Assembly (NCBI RefSeq): GCF_033118175.1
Contig: NC_083711.1
Coordinates: forward strand, 46,758,001 to 46,822,000
DNA from: Dama dama
Lineage: Eukaryota > Chordata > Mammalia > Artiodactyla > Cervidae
DNA: 64,000 nt
Direction: 5' to 3'
The translations under genes and the position numbers were made by a program. Shown one piece after another: positions 48,240 to 61,137 of the stretch. Within the stretch, counting starts at the first letter, position 1. The number at the start of each line of letters is the position of its first letter. Under the pieces are notes generated by a model that made no database searches, was not told the origin of the DNA, and worked only from the letters and a program-made list of their open reading frames with translations.

Positions 48240-49240
48240 TACACTAAACCCTTGCACCAGTTTTTATTCAATTAGCATTTATTGAATGCCTATAAAACCC
48301 TATGGTGCTCAAGGCCTGACATGGACAGTGAGCAAACAAAGTTCAATCAAAGGAGCCAGCATTGAATGGGGGAGGCAAATGTATAAAGAAATTTGTTGCT
48401 ATCAGTGCCAGGATGGAAGCATGGACTGATGACCCAATATTAAGTGGAAGGAGTTTAAGGAACCCGTCATGGCAAGGATGAACCTCCACCAAGTCCTAAA
48501 TGAGAAGACAAAGTGAGGAAGGTGGTCTCAGGCCAGCTGTAAAGTAGGCTGGCCCACAGACCCCATGGTGAAGGGTGTTGATGGAGCTGAATGGGGTTAA
48601 CTACTGCTGACTTAATGGGAGTAACTGAAGACTAGTGTGGAAAAGCGGATAGGGGCAAGATCTACAAGAGGATGAGATAGGTGGATGGCATCACCAACTC
48701 TATGGACATGAGTTTGAGCAGGCTCTGGGAGTTGGTGATGGACAGGGAAGCCTGGCGTGCTGCAGTCCATGGGGTCCCAAAGAGTCAGACACAACTGAAC
48801 GACTGAACTGAACTGAACTGAAGAAGTCAGAATTTTATTCTGTAGTATTGAGAAGCAACTGAAGGGTTCTAAGACAGAATGACATTATCAAATTTTTACT
48901 TTACAAGTTCAACCAGATAGGTAGGTGAGGAATAGACTGGAGGAAGAGAGATTGTGAAGACAGGAAGAGCCAGTCCAGAGACTGACCCAGTGATCTGTGT
49001 GGTTAAAGGGAGTGATGGTGTGTCTGAACAGCAATTCCAGTGGGCTTGGAAAGGGGAGACTTTCCCAGGAATGTTTATGAATGTTTTACTGCCTGGATAT
49101 GGTGAGTAAGGAGGAGTTGAAAAAGATGCTCAGGTTTCTAAGTAGAAGGCAGTACCTATTACACAGCAAGGGAAACTGGTTGGATGAGAAAGTAGAAGAC
49201 AAGGGTGTGAGTACAGTATGGGGACAGTTGAATATGTACT
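48240..49240 (+). mobile_element. Ancient interspersed repeat, family not named, split by a BovB end
   Basis: tagcatttattgaatgccta, gacatggacagtgagcaaac, then after the BovB insertion agcaactgaagggttctaag, gacagaatgacattatcaaa, ggaatagactggaggaagag and gatgctcaggtttctaagta. The order matches a long old repeat found across mammals. No coding capacity is visible. Confidence 0.5.
48664..48822 (+). mobile_element. BovB LINE 3' end
   Basis: About 160 bp of BovB 3' end (ggatggcatcaccaactcta, gaagcctggcgtgctgcagt), closed by the short tandem tail gaactgaactgaactga that is typical of BovB in place of poly(A). Confidence 0.92.
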
Positions 49241-52187
49241 GATGTGACAGGCAGTCAGTCATGTGCTAAGACTTCCAGGCATTGCCATTCTTTCTGAGAC
49301 AGCCCGTCTTGTTTGTTGGACAACTCCTTTCATCATGCATTGAGAGATAACCTTGAGGTCACAGAGGCGGTGGACAGAGAAAGATTTTATGAATTTCAGG
49401 ATGGTGTTCTATTGACTACATAGAACTGCATCAGAGGCAGAGTATTCCTCTGTGAGCTAACAGGTTATAAACGCCTTCCTGGAACAGGGACGCTGGGTTG
49501 TAGGTGCCTCTACTCCTGGTTATCATAGGATGAAAAGATCCTGGCAACACATACCTACATATACATAGCACAAGAGGTAGGAGCACTTACATTCTTCATC
49601 TCTTTTTTTTTTTATCCCTGTTTCACAGACTATCTGGAACTTTAAAGGGTCATTAAAAGTGGAGAATAGAGAGCTAAAGAGGTTCTAACTGAGGTCAGTG
49701 GCAGGAAGGGGATGAGGGGGAAAGGAGCAAATTAGAGTTATATAGAGAGAGGTGAAACCAAAATATCTTGATGACTGAGATCATCTAACAACTTCAGTAT
49801 GTATTCTTATGCCTCGGCTTCCTGGGATTTGTTTTGGAAATACAGAGTCTAGAACTCTGGCTAAAGAACATCTGTGGAGGCCCCATTACTGTCTGAATGA
49901 GGGAACTGTAAGTAGAGCAAATAGGTAGAAATTCTTTCTGCCTCTGTTTTCTCCTCACTTCTGATCACTGTTATTCTACTAAGTTGCAAAAATGACCACA
50001 AAAGACCTGGCTGAGAGGGCCAGACTCTTGGAACACCTCACACCAGTAGAGTGTAACAGATACTCATTTCTAGGACAATGCCTGGGGAGGGTAGAATTCT
50101 AGTTATATGATGTTTTTCACTGCCTGCATGTTACTCAGGCTGATTTTGTCATCTTCCTTGTCTCTGGGGCTTGGTGTAGGGGTGTGGGGGTTGACATCTG
50201 CTGAGGCATTACTTGTCCAGGACTATTAACACGCATGACCCAGATGGCTGGGCTAGATTAGAACTGAGGATTCTAAGCAGGACCCAAAGTGGATGGTTCT
50301 GGAGGAGGCCATCTTCAGAGTAGCCAGAGACCCCTGGAAGCTAAAGTGCTTCCACAAAGGAGACCCTGGTCCAAGCTCCTTCCTACAGAGTCTCTAAAAG
50401 GCATGTTCTTTAGGGGTTCCCATGGGGATAAGACCAACATGTACCGAGTAATGCCTTCATGACACAGGAGCTCACTGACAATGCACTAGAACTTGTAGTG
50501 GTCACGGTGGACTCTGTTCATGGACTGGTAAATGAATGAATACTTTGGATGAAGGCTCTGGGCAAAGGCATACATGGGGTAGTTGTATATGAAATATAAG
50601 AAAACTGAAATATATATCATTTTAATATATTTATGTTTGTTTAATCCATGTTAAGAAATTTAAAAATAAATAGAGTCTCACCTTAAATTTTAATTCCAAG
50701 ACCTTCCTCCCCTTTTTTGTCCTCTCCCTCTTCCTCTCATTCTTTCTTCCTTAATTGATAAGTGGAGGAATAGTGAAAATGAATTTGACCTGTAGAGAAA
50801 AGGAGAAATATGAAAAGAGAGGTAATATACCACTGTTTCTGCTTCCAAATGAATCCCAGATCAGCAACTTCTAAGGAAATAAGATGGAGGAAAAGAGGCT
50901 GGGGGCTGGTATATTTGCTTCTGACTGTATCAGAACATCTGGGTTTTAATGGTATGATACAGTAAGAATCCTTGGCACCATCATTGCTATTAAGTGTCTG
51001 TTATGCATTAATAAAACAGAAGAGGCTCATTTAATATGGCATTTATACTGGAAACCTTGGGATGATGATATGTAATGAATCACTGGTGGGTTTTATCAGT
51101 GAATGTGTATTTTCGGCAGGATAACAGAGAGAGAGAACAAATGAGAATTTACTTTTGTGATCTTCTAGAGGAATGGGAGAAACAGGAATGTGGCAGTTCT
51201 AGGGAAATATTTCAAACTTCAAAGACCAGAGCCCTAAGATCTGGTTACTGTTTTCACAGGAGCATTTTCTTTGTCCTGTTGACTGTTTGGACAAATGTTT
51301 ACCACCAAGATGGCTGCTAAATGTCTGAATTCTGCTGAGGAGATTTTCTTCATTCCCACAGAAGGAAGTGGTTTGGATACGTTTTTCTCTCTATCTTGTA
51401 AGTTTCTCTCAGTGGGTCTTGTCAGTCAAATGTAGCTCTCAGATTTATTGCTCCGATTTCCTTAATAGGTATAAATTATTTCTTTAGGTATTTATTTGTT
51501 ACAGCAAATATAAGTGTTGGGAACCTAATTTATTATAGAAGATATTGAATTTCTACTGATAGATAAAGAGGTTAAATATTTTTTCTTGTCCTATTTCAGC
51601 AACATGATTAACCATGATCATTTTCCATTTGCCTCTTCCTCTGTCACAAGCATCTCTCTCTTTCCCCACCCTACCCTCCTTGGTCTTTCTAGGAACATAA
51701 GAAATTTAACCAATTCACTTTCTTGGGGGTCAGAAGAAGAAGGCTTCAGGTTGGTATTTTATCTCTGATGGAAGCTGCAAAGGATTTGTGTACACACTGA
51801 CCTCCATAAGATCAATATCATGCCTAGAAATTAGAGAATTAATTACACATGCATGGTTAGCAGAGAAGTGAAAATTGAAGAGTGAACATACTAGAGTACT
51901 TGCAATAATATGATATAGGTGTGTAGTAGCTGCATGCCTCCCCCTGTATTCTTTCCTCTGGGGCCTTTGCTGGCAACGTAGCCCAGAATTAAATAGACAA
52001 AGATGAAATGCTGTTTGGCTTCTGAGAAATTGAGTTGTTTCATGAGCTCATGGAAAACTATAACCAGATAGTTCTATCCAACTGAAAAGTGCTGTCTAAC
52101 CTCCAGCAAGTCTCCTGGACTCTTCAGGTATCAGTTTCCTTGTCTGGAACAGAAGATATTTAGATCTCAGTATATGCATCTGTCTGG

Positions 52188-52388
52188 GTGAGTGCTCAGT
52201 TGTGTCCGACTCTCTGTGACCCCATGGACTATAACATGCCAAGCTCCTCTGTCCATGGGATTTCCCAGGCAAGAATACCGGAGCATGTTGCCATTTCCTT
52301 CTCCAGGGATCTTCCTGACTCAGGGGTCGAACCATCTTCTCTTACATCTCCTGGATTGGCAGGTGGATTCTTTACCACCTCACCACCT
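52188..52388 (-). mobile_element. Bov-tA SINE
   Basis: Near-complete minus-orientation copy (tcagttgtgtccgactctct, aggtggattctttaccacct). Confidence 0.9.
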
Positions 52389-52451
52389 CATTTGGAGCTT
52401 CTGCTCCAAATTTTTGCATGATTCTTTTCTAACTTGCATTTCCTATAGGGT

Positions 52452-52663
52452 CCATGGGATTCCCTAGTGGCTCAGAGGGTAAAGAGTCTGCCTGCAATGT
52501 GGGAGACCTGAGTTTGATCCCTGGGTCGGGAAGATCCCCTGGAGAGGAAAATGGCAACCCACTCTAGTATTCTTGCCTGGAAAATCCCATAGACGGAAGA
52601 GGAGCCTGGCGGGCTACAGTCCATGGAGTTGCAGAGTTGGACATGACTGAGCGACTTCCCTTC
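52452..52663 (+). mobile_element. Bov-tA SINE, full length
   Basis: Plus orientation: head atgggattccctagtggctc, core, and the end gttggacatgactgagcgac. It is the middle member of a -/+/- trio. Confidence 0.92.
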
Positions 52664-52684
52664 ATAGGGTCCATAGTATAGAAT

Positions 52685-52822
52685 GCGTGCTAAGTGGCTT
52701 CAGTCATGTCCAACTCTTTGCAACTCTCTGGACTGCAGCCCACCAGGCTCCTCTATCTGTGGAATTCTCCAGGCAGGAAAACTGGAGTGGGTTGCCATGC
52801 CCTCCTCCAGGGGGTCTTCCTG
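52685..52822 (-). mobile_element. Bov-A SINE, head truncated
   Basis: Minus orientation (tcagtcatgtccaactcttt through ccctcctccagggggtcttc). Confidence 0.88.
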
Positions 52823-55123
52823 GATATATGCATAAAGTTAGACAATTCTTCCAAATTCTCATTGTCTGCTGCCCCCTTTCATCGCACAGCCAGATTCTAA
52901 GTCCTTAATCCCTGAATCACTTCCTATTATAGAAGGGAGAGGAAACTGATGACTACAGAATTCCTCTGTGAAAGCATTGTTTGTGCTGAGCAGGAGTGGC
53001 TTTGCAGGAGTTGCTTCACACCCCATCACCCTGCCCAGCAGTGCCTTTATGAACTGGAGCTGGATGAAGAGTTTTAGTTCTGTTCTGTGAAAGGGAGCAA
53101 ATGGGACCTTGGAGGGGGGAGGGGACCTTATCAGGAAGGAGATGGGGGAGGTCAGAGGAGATAAAGCTGGCCTGCAATCTGAATGGAAGCTGGAATGGAG
53201 GAGAGGCGAGAAACAGTGCAAATTCCCCAGTGGTTGGAATGCTAAGATTGTTTGTGGCATATGCCACTCCTAGCCCTCTTCCTCCCAAATTCTTCATCAA
53301 GTTTGCTCGAGTCACAGCCTAGACCGGGTGAAACTCTGAGAAAAGCGGAGTTGTACACAAGTTGGATGGGGGACAATCAGGTGGTAGAGTTTATTGATTC
53401 TATATGGAAAAGGGATGCTTCCTTAGGAGGTGAAATGACAGCAGGGATCAAAAATTCAGAGAAATCAGAAAGCTCCTAGAACCAGAGGCCTGGAGAAACC
53501 TAACCCTCTGTGCTGCTCACCATTTCTTAACAAGAGACTCGGATTCCAGCCCCAAGTAAGTCAGGATATTTGAACTATTTTAAGTATTAAAGGATGAGGT
53601 GATGGTTGCAAGCTAGACGATTTGGAATCATCCAGGTAGCTGACATCTGTTATACTAGGACAAGTGAATAATAATACAATAATTCTACTTTTTATTTTCT
53701 AAGATTCAAGAGAATAGAATTAGAGATTTTTTTTAATGTGCATATTCTTTCAACGATTCCTTTTGGATCTTTTAATTAAATTTAATCTAGATCCTTTAAA
53801 TGTAATAAGTCAGTAAGATAGGAAGCAGTATTCTCAACAATTGGAAGCCTCTAGAGATTCAGTATGTAAAAAGAATACCTAAGGCTTTTAAAACAAATAA
53901 GTATATCATCTCCTTCATATCACATTCACAGACTAGCTAATGTTAGCCTGCCTTTCAATACAATAAGGTATAAATGAGATGCAAAATATATTATACATTT
54001 TCATTTAAATTGATTTATTTGGGGCATTCTATTAACCATAGTCTGTGAAATGACAGATTGTAGACTAAAAGGAAATAATATATTGTTCAGATTAACCTGA
54101 CTTGCCATGAGCTTCTGCATTAATCATCAGGTTTTAACACCAATAGAAGTCACGCTTTACATTTGACTGACATACACTATCATTTTGCTGCTAGTTAACA
54201 TACTGCACAAAAGTGATAATGTGAGGGATTTTTCTGAAGGATTGATTGCAGACCAAGATAACTCCTAGGAGGGAAAAAAGCAGAATATAATTTCCCTTAC
54301 TTAGCTAATTTCTTTTTTTAATCTTGAAGGACAGTACATGCCTAGTGCTCACAGGATTTTGAATAAATAAAATTATTTTCTCATCATATATCTGGCATTA
54401 TTTACTGGTAATCCCTTTAAATCAGAGCTTAGTTTCCATCTGTAGGTCTGAAAATATGTAGATTCATTTTTGATAAATATAGTCAGTATATTTGATACTA
54501 CTGATGACTAAAATGGAGGGTGAGGGAAGACCTTGGTAAAAGATATAAATTATAGTCACAAAAAGTCACATAGTAACAAAAAATCATGGATTTCCTATCT
54601 GGCTAGGTTTCATTTGGAAGATGCTCAGATATTAACAACAACTCCACCTTATAACAAAACTTAACTATCTGTTTAGCTGTTTGATTTGAAACAGTAAAAG
54701 TGATTTCCCCCAAATCAAATACCAGACATAAAGCAATTCAGGATTTAATTTGGTCTTTTCATCACATGTTATTATACACATATATAAAAATAAGATTAAC
54801 AAAATACTTCCTATCATAATATAAATATATCCATTCACTCTAGATACTGTTAGATGTCACACATGCATAGAATTAATTAAAGCACCTACAAAATAATATC
54901 CCCAACAGAGAGCCATGCAATGTGTATATAATTAAATTGAAATTCTCTACAACTTAACCAATTCTTAATAGCCATACATACATGCTTATGGCAGCTGTCA
55001 ATTTAGAGAAATTATAGTTGTGCATGGCCCAGAATAAAATCTTTTAATACCATCTATGTCCCAATGGAAAGCAAAATGAAACAAATGAGCCGTGTTTAAA
55101 GATACTTTAAAATGTTACACTCA

Positions 55124-55418
55124 GGGACTTCTCTGGTGGTATAGGGGATAAGAATCTGCCTGCTGATGCAGGGGACATGGGTTCGATCCCTGGTCTGGGA
55201 AGATCCCACATGCTGTGGAGCAACTAAGCTTGTGTGCCACAACTACTAAGCCCACAGCCCTAGAGCCCACGCTCCGCAATAAGAGAAGCCACTGCAATGA
55301 GAAGACCATGCTCTGAAACGAAGAGTAGCCCGCCCTCACCACAACTAGAGAAAGCCTATGTGCAGCAACAAAGACCCAGCACAACTGAAAATAAAATACA
55401 AATAAATAAATAAACAAA
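55124..55418 (+). mobile_element. CHR-type long tRNA SINE
   Basis: Head gggacttctctggtggtata, B-box-like gggttcgatccct, body with gccacaactactaagcccac, and an (AAAT)n tail. Confidence 0.9.
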
Positions 55419-56584
55419 ATAGTATACTCAAATCCTATCTGTAATCACATATTCTCTCCTGAAAGTTAGTTTCCAGCATTTATGTCTGTATACTATGTGT
55501 GCAAAGCATTTAAGCTCTTCTTTACCTATCAAGACTTTTTTCCTGGTCCTAGAATCATTTTCACAGTTGTGAATTTCATTCCATTCCATCATGTGAAATA
55601 ATCCCCACCTTTTTTTTTTCCCCCAAACCAAATTAATCCAAGAGGTGGCTAACGTCTGTGAAAGATAGAGTAACCTCTAAATATTTTTGTTAAAAATTAT
55701 CTTCATGGACTTCATGTAGCCAATAAATGATAAGAAAACTGTATTTAGGAGAAGACAGTATGAATTGTCTCTGACGATTTCTTGAGAATGTAAAATATCC
55801 TTGGAAAAAAAAATGTAAAGAAACTCAGAATTCCATGCTTTACCCAGTGAAGGTTCATTTTTTTCTCTAACAGATTTCCAAATTAATTTAAAACAAGCTG
55901 TATAAAAATTATGACATAATTTTCTGGACTGCAGAATCAATGAGTTGCTCTCCTGAGATGGTGAGTACCAACTGAGTCACCTGATTCTGAGAGCCCACTC
56001 ATGGAAACCGCTGGTCTCTTTTGAGTAGTGATGGGAAAAATACTGAGAACCCCTGGGCTAGAGGATTCAGTTCTGACAACCAGGCAGTTTGAGTTCATTT
56101 GGGTCTTTGACTTTTTCAGATTTACATTCAAAAATCCTTTTTATGTCTGTTTCTGCCAAGCTTGTGTCCCTTCCAAGCTGTATATCTTCCATATTCCTTC
56201 TCCTTTTCTATGAGTCTAAAAGAAAACACTTTGATCCATTAATGGAATGTAGTTGACCCAATGCCCTCTCTGTCACAATGTTGATTTACAGCCGCCAGGA
56301 GCAACGGGCAGCAAGCCAGGCTGCAGACAGTGACTAAACCCCAACAACAGGTCAGATGCGGTGCCTGCTTAATGGGCCCCTCTGTCTCCAGCGAGCAGCC
56401 CGCCTGTCACAGTGGGTGCAGCTTTCTCATGGTAGGAATTAGTTGCACACATTTTCCTGTCTCCAGGATTTGCCAGAAGGCTGTCTGTGACCAGGATGAG
56501 CCCCTGAAGAATCATGCTCTAATGCTGGGTCCCCTCCTGTGTGTGGGGACCCTAGCCAGAAGGGGAAGGGCAGGGCACTCATCT

Positions 56585-56785
56585 TTAGTGAGCATCTACC
56601 TCTGCTAGGTATTTGACACATGTGATGTTACTGATATTTTCTGGCATCTCGGTGAAGTTTAATTATTCACACATGAAAACACTGGCTCAGTGATTAGGAA
56701 AGGACTCAGCAGGGTTGAGACTCCAGGCCTGCCTCACATGAGCAATGATCGTGTTTTTTCAGCTTAACCACACCGCCTTCATGTT
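56585..56785 (-). mobile_element. MIR SINE
   Basis: Minus orientation: gtgagcatctacctctgcta, acatgaaaacactggctcag, ggttgagactccaggcctgc, cttaaccacaccgcc. Confidence 0.75.
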
Positions 56786-57679
56786 ATTCTGAGAAATGCT
56801 ATGTCACTCGGGGACCTAGATGTTTTACAAAACCTGCAACAGATACCTAATAAAAGTGCATTTTTTTGGTTACAAAATTATCATTTCATACAAATGGTTA
56901 TTTTGAAAACCCTGCTAGGAGATGTCCATTTTATCTCTAAGCTCATAAAATGTTTGTCTTGAATATTTTGATAAGTGCACAAGCCCAGGTCCTGGAATTG
57001 TATAGCATTGAGTTTAGGGTTCAGAGAATGAACTGGCATTCTTCATCTTTGCTGAATCCCACCAGAGATCAAAGAATCTGAGAGATTAATTTCCAGATGA
57101 AAATGGTGGATTGGCCACAAATGTTTATTCCCTCCTCAAAATGATGTTAAAATGATATTAAAAGAATTAGGAAAGTATTAATATATACCAATAAGGACAA
57201 TGGCTAGACCTGGAAATGGAAGGGTGGTGGTGGCGGCAAGTCAGTGAATGTACATATTGACCTGCAGGTCTCTGGTGCCCTTTTGCCTTCGTATTCTCAC
57301 AATTCCAAAGACCAAACCACAGTGTACCTCTATAAAATAAACGAAATGTTGTGGCACTTTCTGAGATTCTGGAACATTCTCCTATGCCAGAAGTATGCGG
57401 CTTATAGTTTGTCTTGGGCCCACTGAAGTTCTCATGAGGTAGGCTTGGTCAGTGGGTACTTTCATCGAATATCTCTGGAGTCCCAACATTCTGTTTGCAT
57501 TTTCACAGCTTCTTACTAGGTGGGTGAGAGCACGAACTGACTTGGTGCCAAGCTAACTGTCAAGCTCTTTTGCTCTGAGCCAGTTTAGCAACATAAAACT
57601 GTAAATTTTATAGTGGACCATATGAGAATTTTGTGATAAACTGGGTCCTGAAGGCATTTCTTTTCAGCCACCGGTGTGT

Positions 57680-57893
57680 ATTAAGTCCCTTCAATAGTGT
57701 CTGATTCTTTGTGACCCCATTGACTCTAGCCCATGAAGTTCCTCTGTCCATGGGATTTCCCAGGCAAGAATACTGGAGTGGGTTGCCATTTCCTTCTCCA
57801 GCAGATCTTCCTAACCCGGGGATTGAACCCACTCTCTTGTATCTCTTGCATTGGCAGGCGGGTTCTTTATCACTAGTGCCACCTGGGAAGCTC
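57680..57893 (-). mobile_element. Bov-tA SINE, full length
   Basis: Minus orientation, from tgtctgattctttgtgaccc to the head agtgccacctgggaagctcc. Confidence 0.9.
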
Positions 57894-58314
57894 CAACTTC
57901 CAGTAAATCTTAGAATAACCCTTCACCACCGTAACCCCAACCGTGAGGAACAATTGCTCTCCCAAAAGTCATGCTTGTGTCTCTGCTTGACTTCTTCCCT
58001 TCCTCCATGCTTCCAGCTGCTTTGCTACCTCCACTTGCGTGAAGTCTACCTACAGTGAACTTGGTACAAACTATTGAGAGTAACTGGAAATCACAAATAT
58101 TGCTTTACACTGTTGGATTTTCTTAGCGTAGGTTAAAGGTTTTACAGAATCCCTTCTGGGAGCTTAATTTTTCCCTTCAAATCTTACTGTAAAGTGAGCC
58201 ATAGACCATTCCTTTAATATCACGGGATCTTAAGATCCAGGCTTAACTGTGAATGTTGGTCTACATACATGCTTACATTTTAAGTAACTAGAGTATTTGC
58301 TGCTAGAGATCATG

Positions 58315-58317
<3 letters not shown>

Positions 58318-58357
<40 letters not shown>
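58318..58357. repeat. (TA)20 microsatellite
   Basis: Forty bases of pure TA/AT alternation. Confidence 0.98.
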
Positions 58358-58361
<4 letters not shown>

Positions 58362-58845
58362 GCACCATAGTGGTTTTCAATAAATGTTTGATGCATTAAT
58401 CATGTATCAATGAAAGAACTGTGAGTTTTTTGACTCAGAAAAATTGTCTTCTTTTTTAGATTTTATGTGCCACCCTTCTATTTCCAGATTTCGCCAGTAC
58501 CTTCTGTCCTAAAGCCCATGTTACAGGATAAAAATAAAAAATAAACCCCTATTTAGTAGTCTATATATTTAGGTTTCTGTTATTTGCAGCCACAGGCAAT
58601 CCTAACTGATGCATATGTATGGGGGGTAGGATGTACCACACTCCTGCTGAAACAAATCATTAAGCAAGTTGACAATGAACATGTTCTAAGAGGACTTTGT
58701 ATTGAAAAGACTTTGCTATAACTTGGCCTAACAGTCACTTTCACGGATGCTGAGTATGAAATTGGGAAAGAATAGGTGTGTGTATACGGATGACTGAATC
58801 ACCTTGCTGTCCTCCTGAAACTAACACAACATGGTCAATCAACTA

Positions 58846-59056
58846 TGGTGTGGGTTAGTCGCCAAGTCATGTCCAACTCTCGTGACCCCATGGACTATAT
58901 CCTGCCAGGCTCCTCTGCCCATGGGATTCTCCAGGCAAGAATACTGAAATGTGTTGCCATTTCCTTCTCCAGAGGATCTTCTCGACCCAGTGATAGAACC
59001 AGGTCTCCTGCACTGCAGGCAGATTCTTTACAGACTGACCAATGAAGGAAGCCCTT
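58846..59056 (-). mobile_element. Bov-tA SINE, with target duplication
   Basis: Minus orientation. Duplications aatcaacta lie at 58837-58845 and 59057-59065. It is the first of three Bov units in a row. Confidence 0.91.
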
Positions 59057-59073
59057 AATCAACTAAGAAGTAT

Positions 59074-59265
59074 GAAGTGAAAGTCACTCAGTTGTGTCTG
59101 ACTCTGTGGCCCCATGGACCATGCAGTCCATGGAATTCTCCAGACCAGAATACTGGAGTGGATAGCCTTTCCCTTCTCCAGGGGGATCTTCCCAACCCAG
59201 GGACTGAACCCAGGTCTCCTGCATTGTAGGCAGATTCTTTATCAGCTGAGCCACCAGGGAAGCCC
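59074..59265 (-). mobile_element. Bov-tA SINE, full length
   Basis: Minus orientation, ending at the head agccaccagggaagccc. The next unit is joined to it without a gap. Confidence 0.91.
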
Positions 59266-59384
59266 AAGAATACTGAAGTGGGTAGCCTATCCCTTCTCCA
59301 GTGGATCTTCCTGACCTAGGAATTGAACTGGGGTCTCCTGCATTGCAGGCGGATTCTTTACCAGCTGAGTTACCAGGGAAGCCC
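59266..59384 (-). mobile_element. Bov-tA SINE, 119-bp partial unit joined to the previous one
   Basis: Repeats the head-side 119 bp of the preceding SINE (its 59147-59265), again ending taccagggaagccc, with several substitutions. It may be a tandem duplication or an insertion into the same site. Confidence 0.88.
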
Positions 59385-59726
59385 AGAGATATCTGGCAAG
59401 CATACAAATATATGTGTTAAAAAGTGGAGTCCAGTGCCTACCATGAAATGGGTATAGATGCAATGGGTAAAGACTTTGCATTTTGTTGGAGGGATCTGGA
59501 AAGCTTCATAGAAGAGGCCTTGAAGATGAACTAGATTTCAGTAGGTTGAAAGGTTTGGACATGATCAGAGAAGAGAATGGTGTAGACAAAGGCATGAACG
59601 TGGGAACATAAAAAGTATGATCTTGAATGTTATTAGCTACCATACAAACTATACTATTTTTTCCCAGCTCCTGATAATTGTCAAAATATCATTTTAGATC
59701 ACTGAGATCCTGCATTTATATTTTAA

Positions 59727-60042
59727 TTCAGCCACCACTGACCTTTTTGTCAGATTAAAAAATTTATTTCTCTATTTATTTCTAGCAACAAAAGGATGAA
59801 CTGAGGACATTGTGATTTGGTGGTATTAATTAAACAAATTCCTTATTTGTACCCTCTGTTTGCGAGAGAGTTTGGAATATACTAGTACCATATTTATTTT
59901 CCATGATGATTTGGAAGTTGCTGTTTTTAACAACCTCAGGATTATAATAAATGCAATCTCCTTGACTATCTTTGCCCACCATGTAATGTGTAATGGTCTT
60001 TAATTGGACTCCTTGTCAAGCAAAAGAACATTATTCAAAGGA
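59727..60042. repeat. 316-bp direct repeat, copy 1
   Basis: Begins ttcagccaccactgaccttt and ends aacattattcaaagga. I see no difference from copy 2 at 60793-61108. It is not a repeat family I recognise and has no coding pattern. Confidence 0.95.
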
Positions 60043-60792
60043 AGTGATAGGGTCTGTGTACTGATAAGAATGTGTATTTTGTGAATTTTTCCACAGTGTG
60101 GGAGAATCCTTAATGAATCTTAATTCACTGCTTTAACTCCTATATTTTTAAAATCGAGTCTCTGATATACTTTGTTCCTTGATGGTGGGATGGAGAGATT
60201 ACCTTGCTTCAAGGTTGCCAAGTAATTAATACCATGGACTTCTTGGCACATAATCTGAACCAACCGTCTGAATGATTGAACAGACTGTAGGGGTTTCAGC
60301 AAAGAAATGCAATTAATTAAAAGTGTGCATAACAAAAACTGTATTCTCTGTGGGCACAAGGAAGCTGGAATAACGCTGCTCTGAAGCCGCCACATGCATG
60401 CTGTGTGCTCTTCAGCTCTAGACAGTGACATTCGCATCAAAGCCTGGGGAATGGCACCCTTGTTGCTGGGGGATGCACAGCCGCCAAGGCCATGCAAGGC
60501 AGCCCAGGCCATTCTTTGGTTGCCTTTTGTTTTGCTGACTGTAGCTGAAGGAGTCTCTTGCCAAGTTTCCCTGTGTATTTTGCCGTTCCTGCCGCTCTTA
60601 CTTTCCCTGGAGCTTTGGCAGTGGGATCTGTTGGCAGCTCTGTTATCCTAGGCCGTCTTTGCCTCTGTCCTTGAGTTCCTAGACGACCTTGAAAACTGAC
60701 ATTCATATACCCACAGTCTTTGCTGGGCCTTTAGTGGGGATATTTTCTCTGTTACCATTTTCCCCCTCCTTCCGGTGGCCAAGGTCTTCCCC

Positions 60793-61108
60793 TTCAGCCA
60801 CCACTGACCTTTTTGTCAGATTAAAAAATTTATTTCTCTATTTATTTCTAGCAACAAAAGGATGAACTGAGGACATTGTGATTTGGTGGTATTAATTAAA
60901 CAAATTCCTTATTTGTACCCTCTGTTTGCGAGAGAGTTTGGAATATACTAGTACCATATTTATTTTCCATGATGATTTGGAAGTTGCTGTTTTTAACAAC
61001 CTCAGGATTATAATAAATGCAATCTCCTTGACTATCTTTGCCCACCATGTAATGTGTAATGGTCTTTAATTGGACTCCTTGTCAAGCAAAAGAACATTAT
61101 TCAAAGGA
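60793..61108. repeat. 316-bp direct repeat, copy 2
   Basis: Identical to 59727-60042 at an offset of 1066 bp. Flanks on both sides differ from those of copy 1. About 750 bp of unassigned sequence separates the two. Confidence 0.95.
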
Positions 61109-61137
61109 TAATATTCTTCAAAAAGAAACATATTTTA

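Noticed and set aside
56330..56621. Open frames of about 60-90 codons on both strands
   Set aside because: Composition looks unremarkable, part overlaps a MIR, and I see no splice signals or protein match.
60120..60706. Open frames up to 130 codons between the two 316-bp repeats
   Set aside because: They overlap on opposite strands without a recognisable protein. The stretch is slightly GC-rich, which lengthens chance frames.
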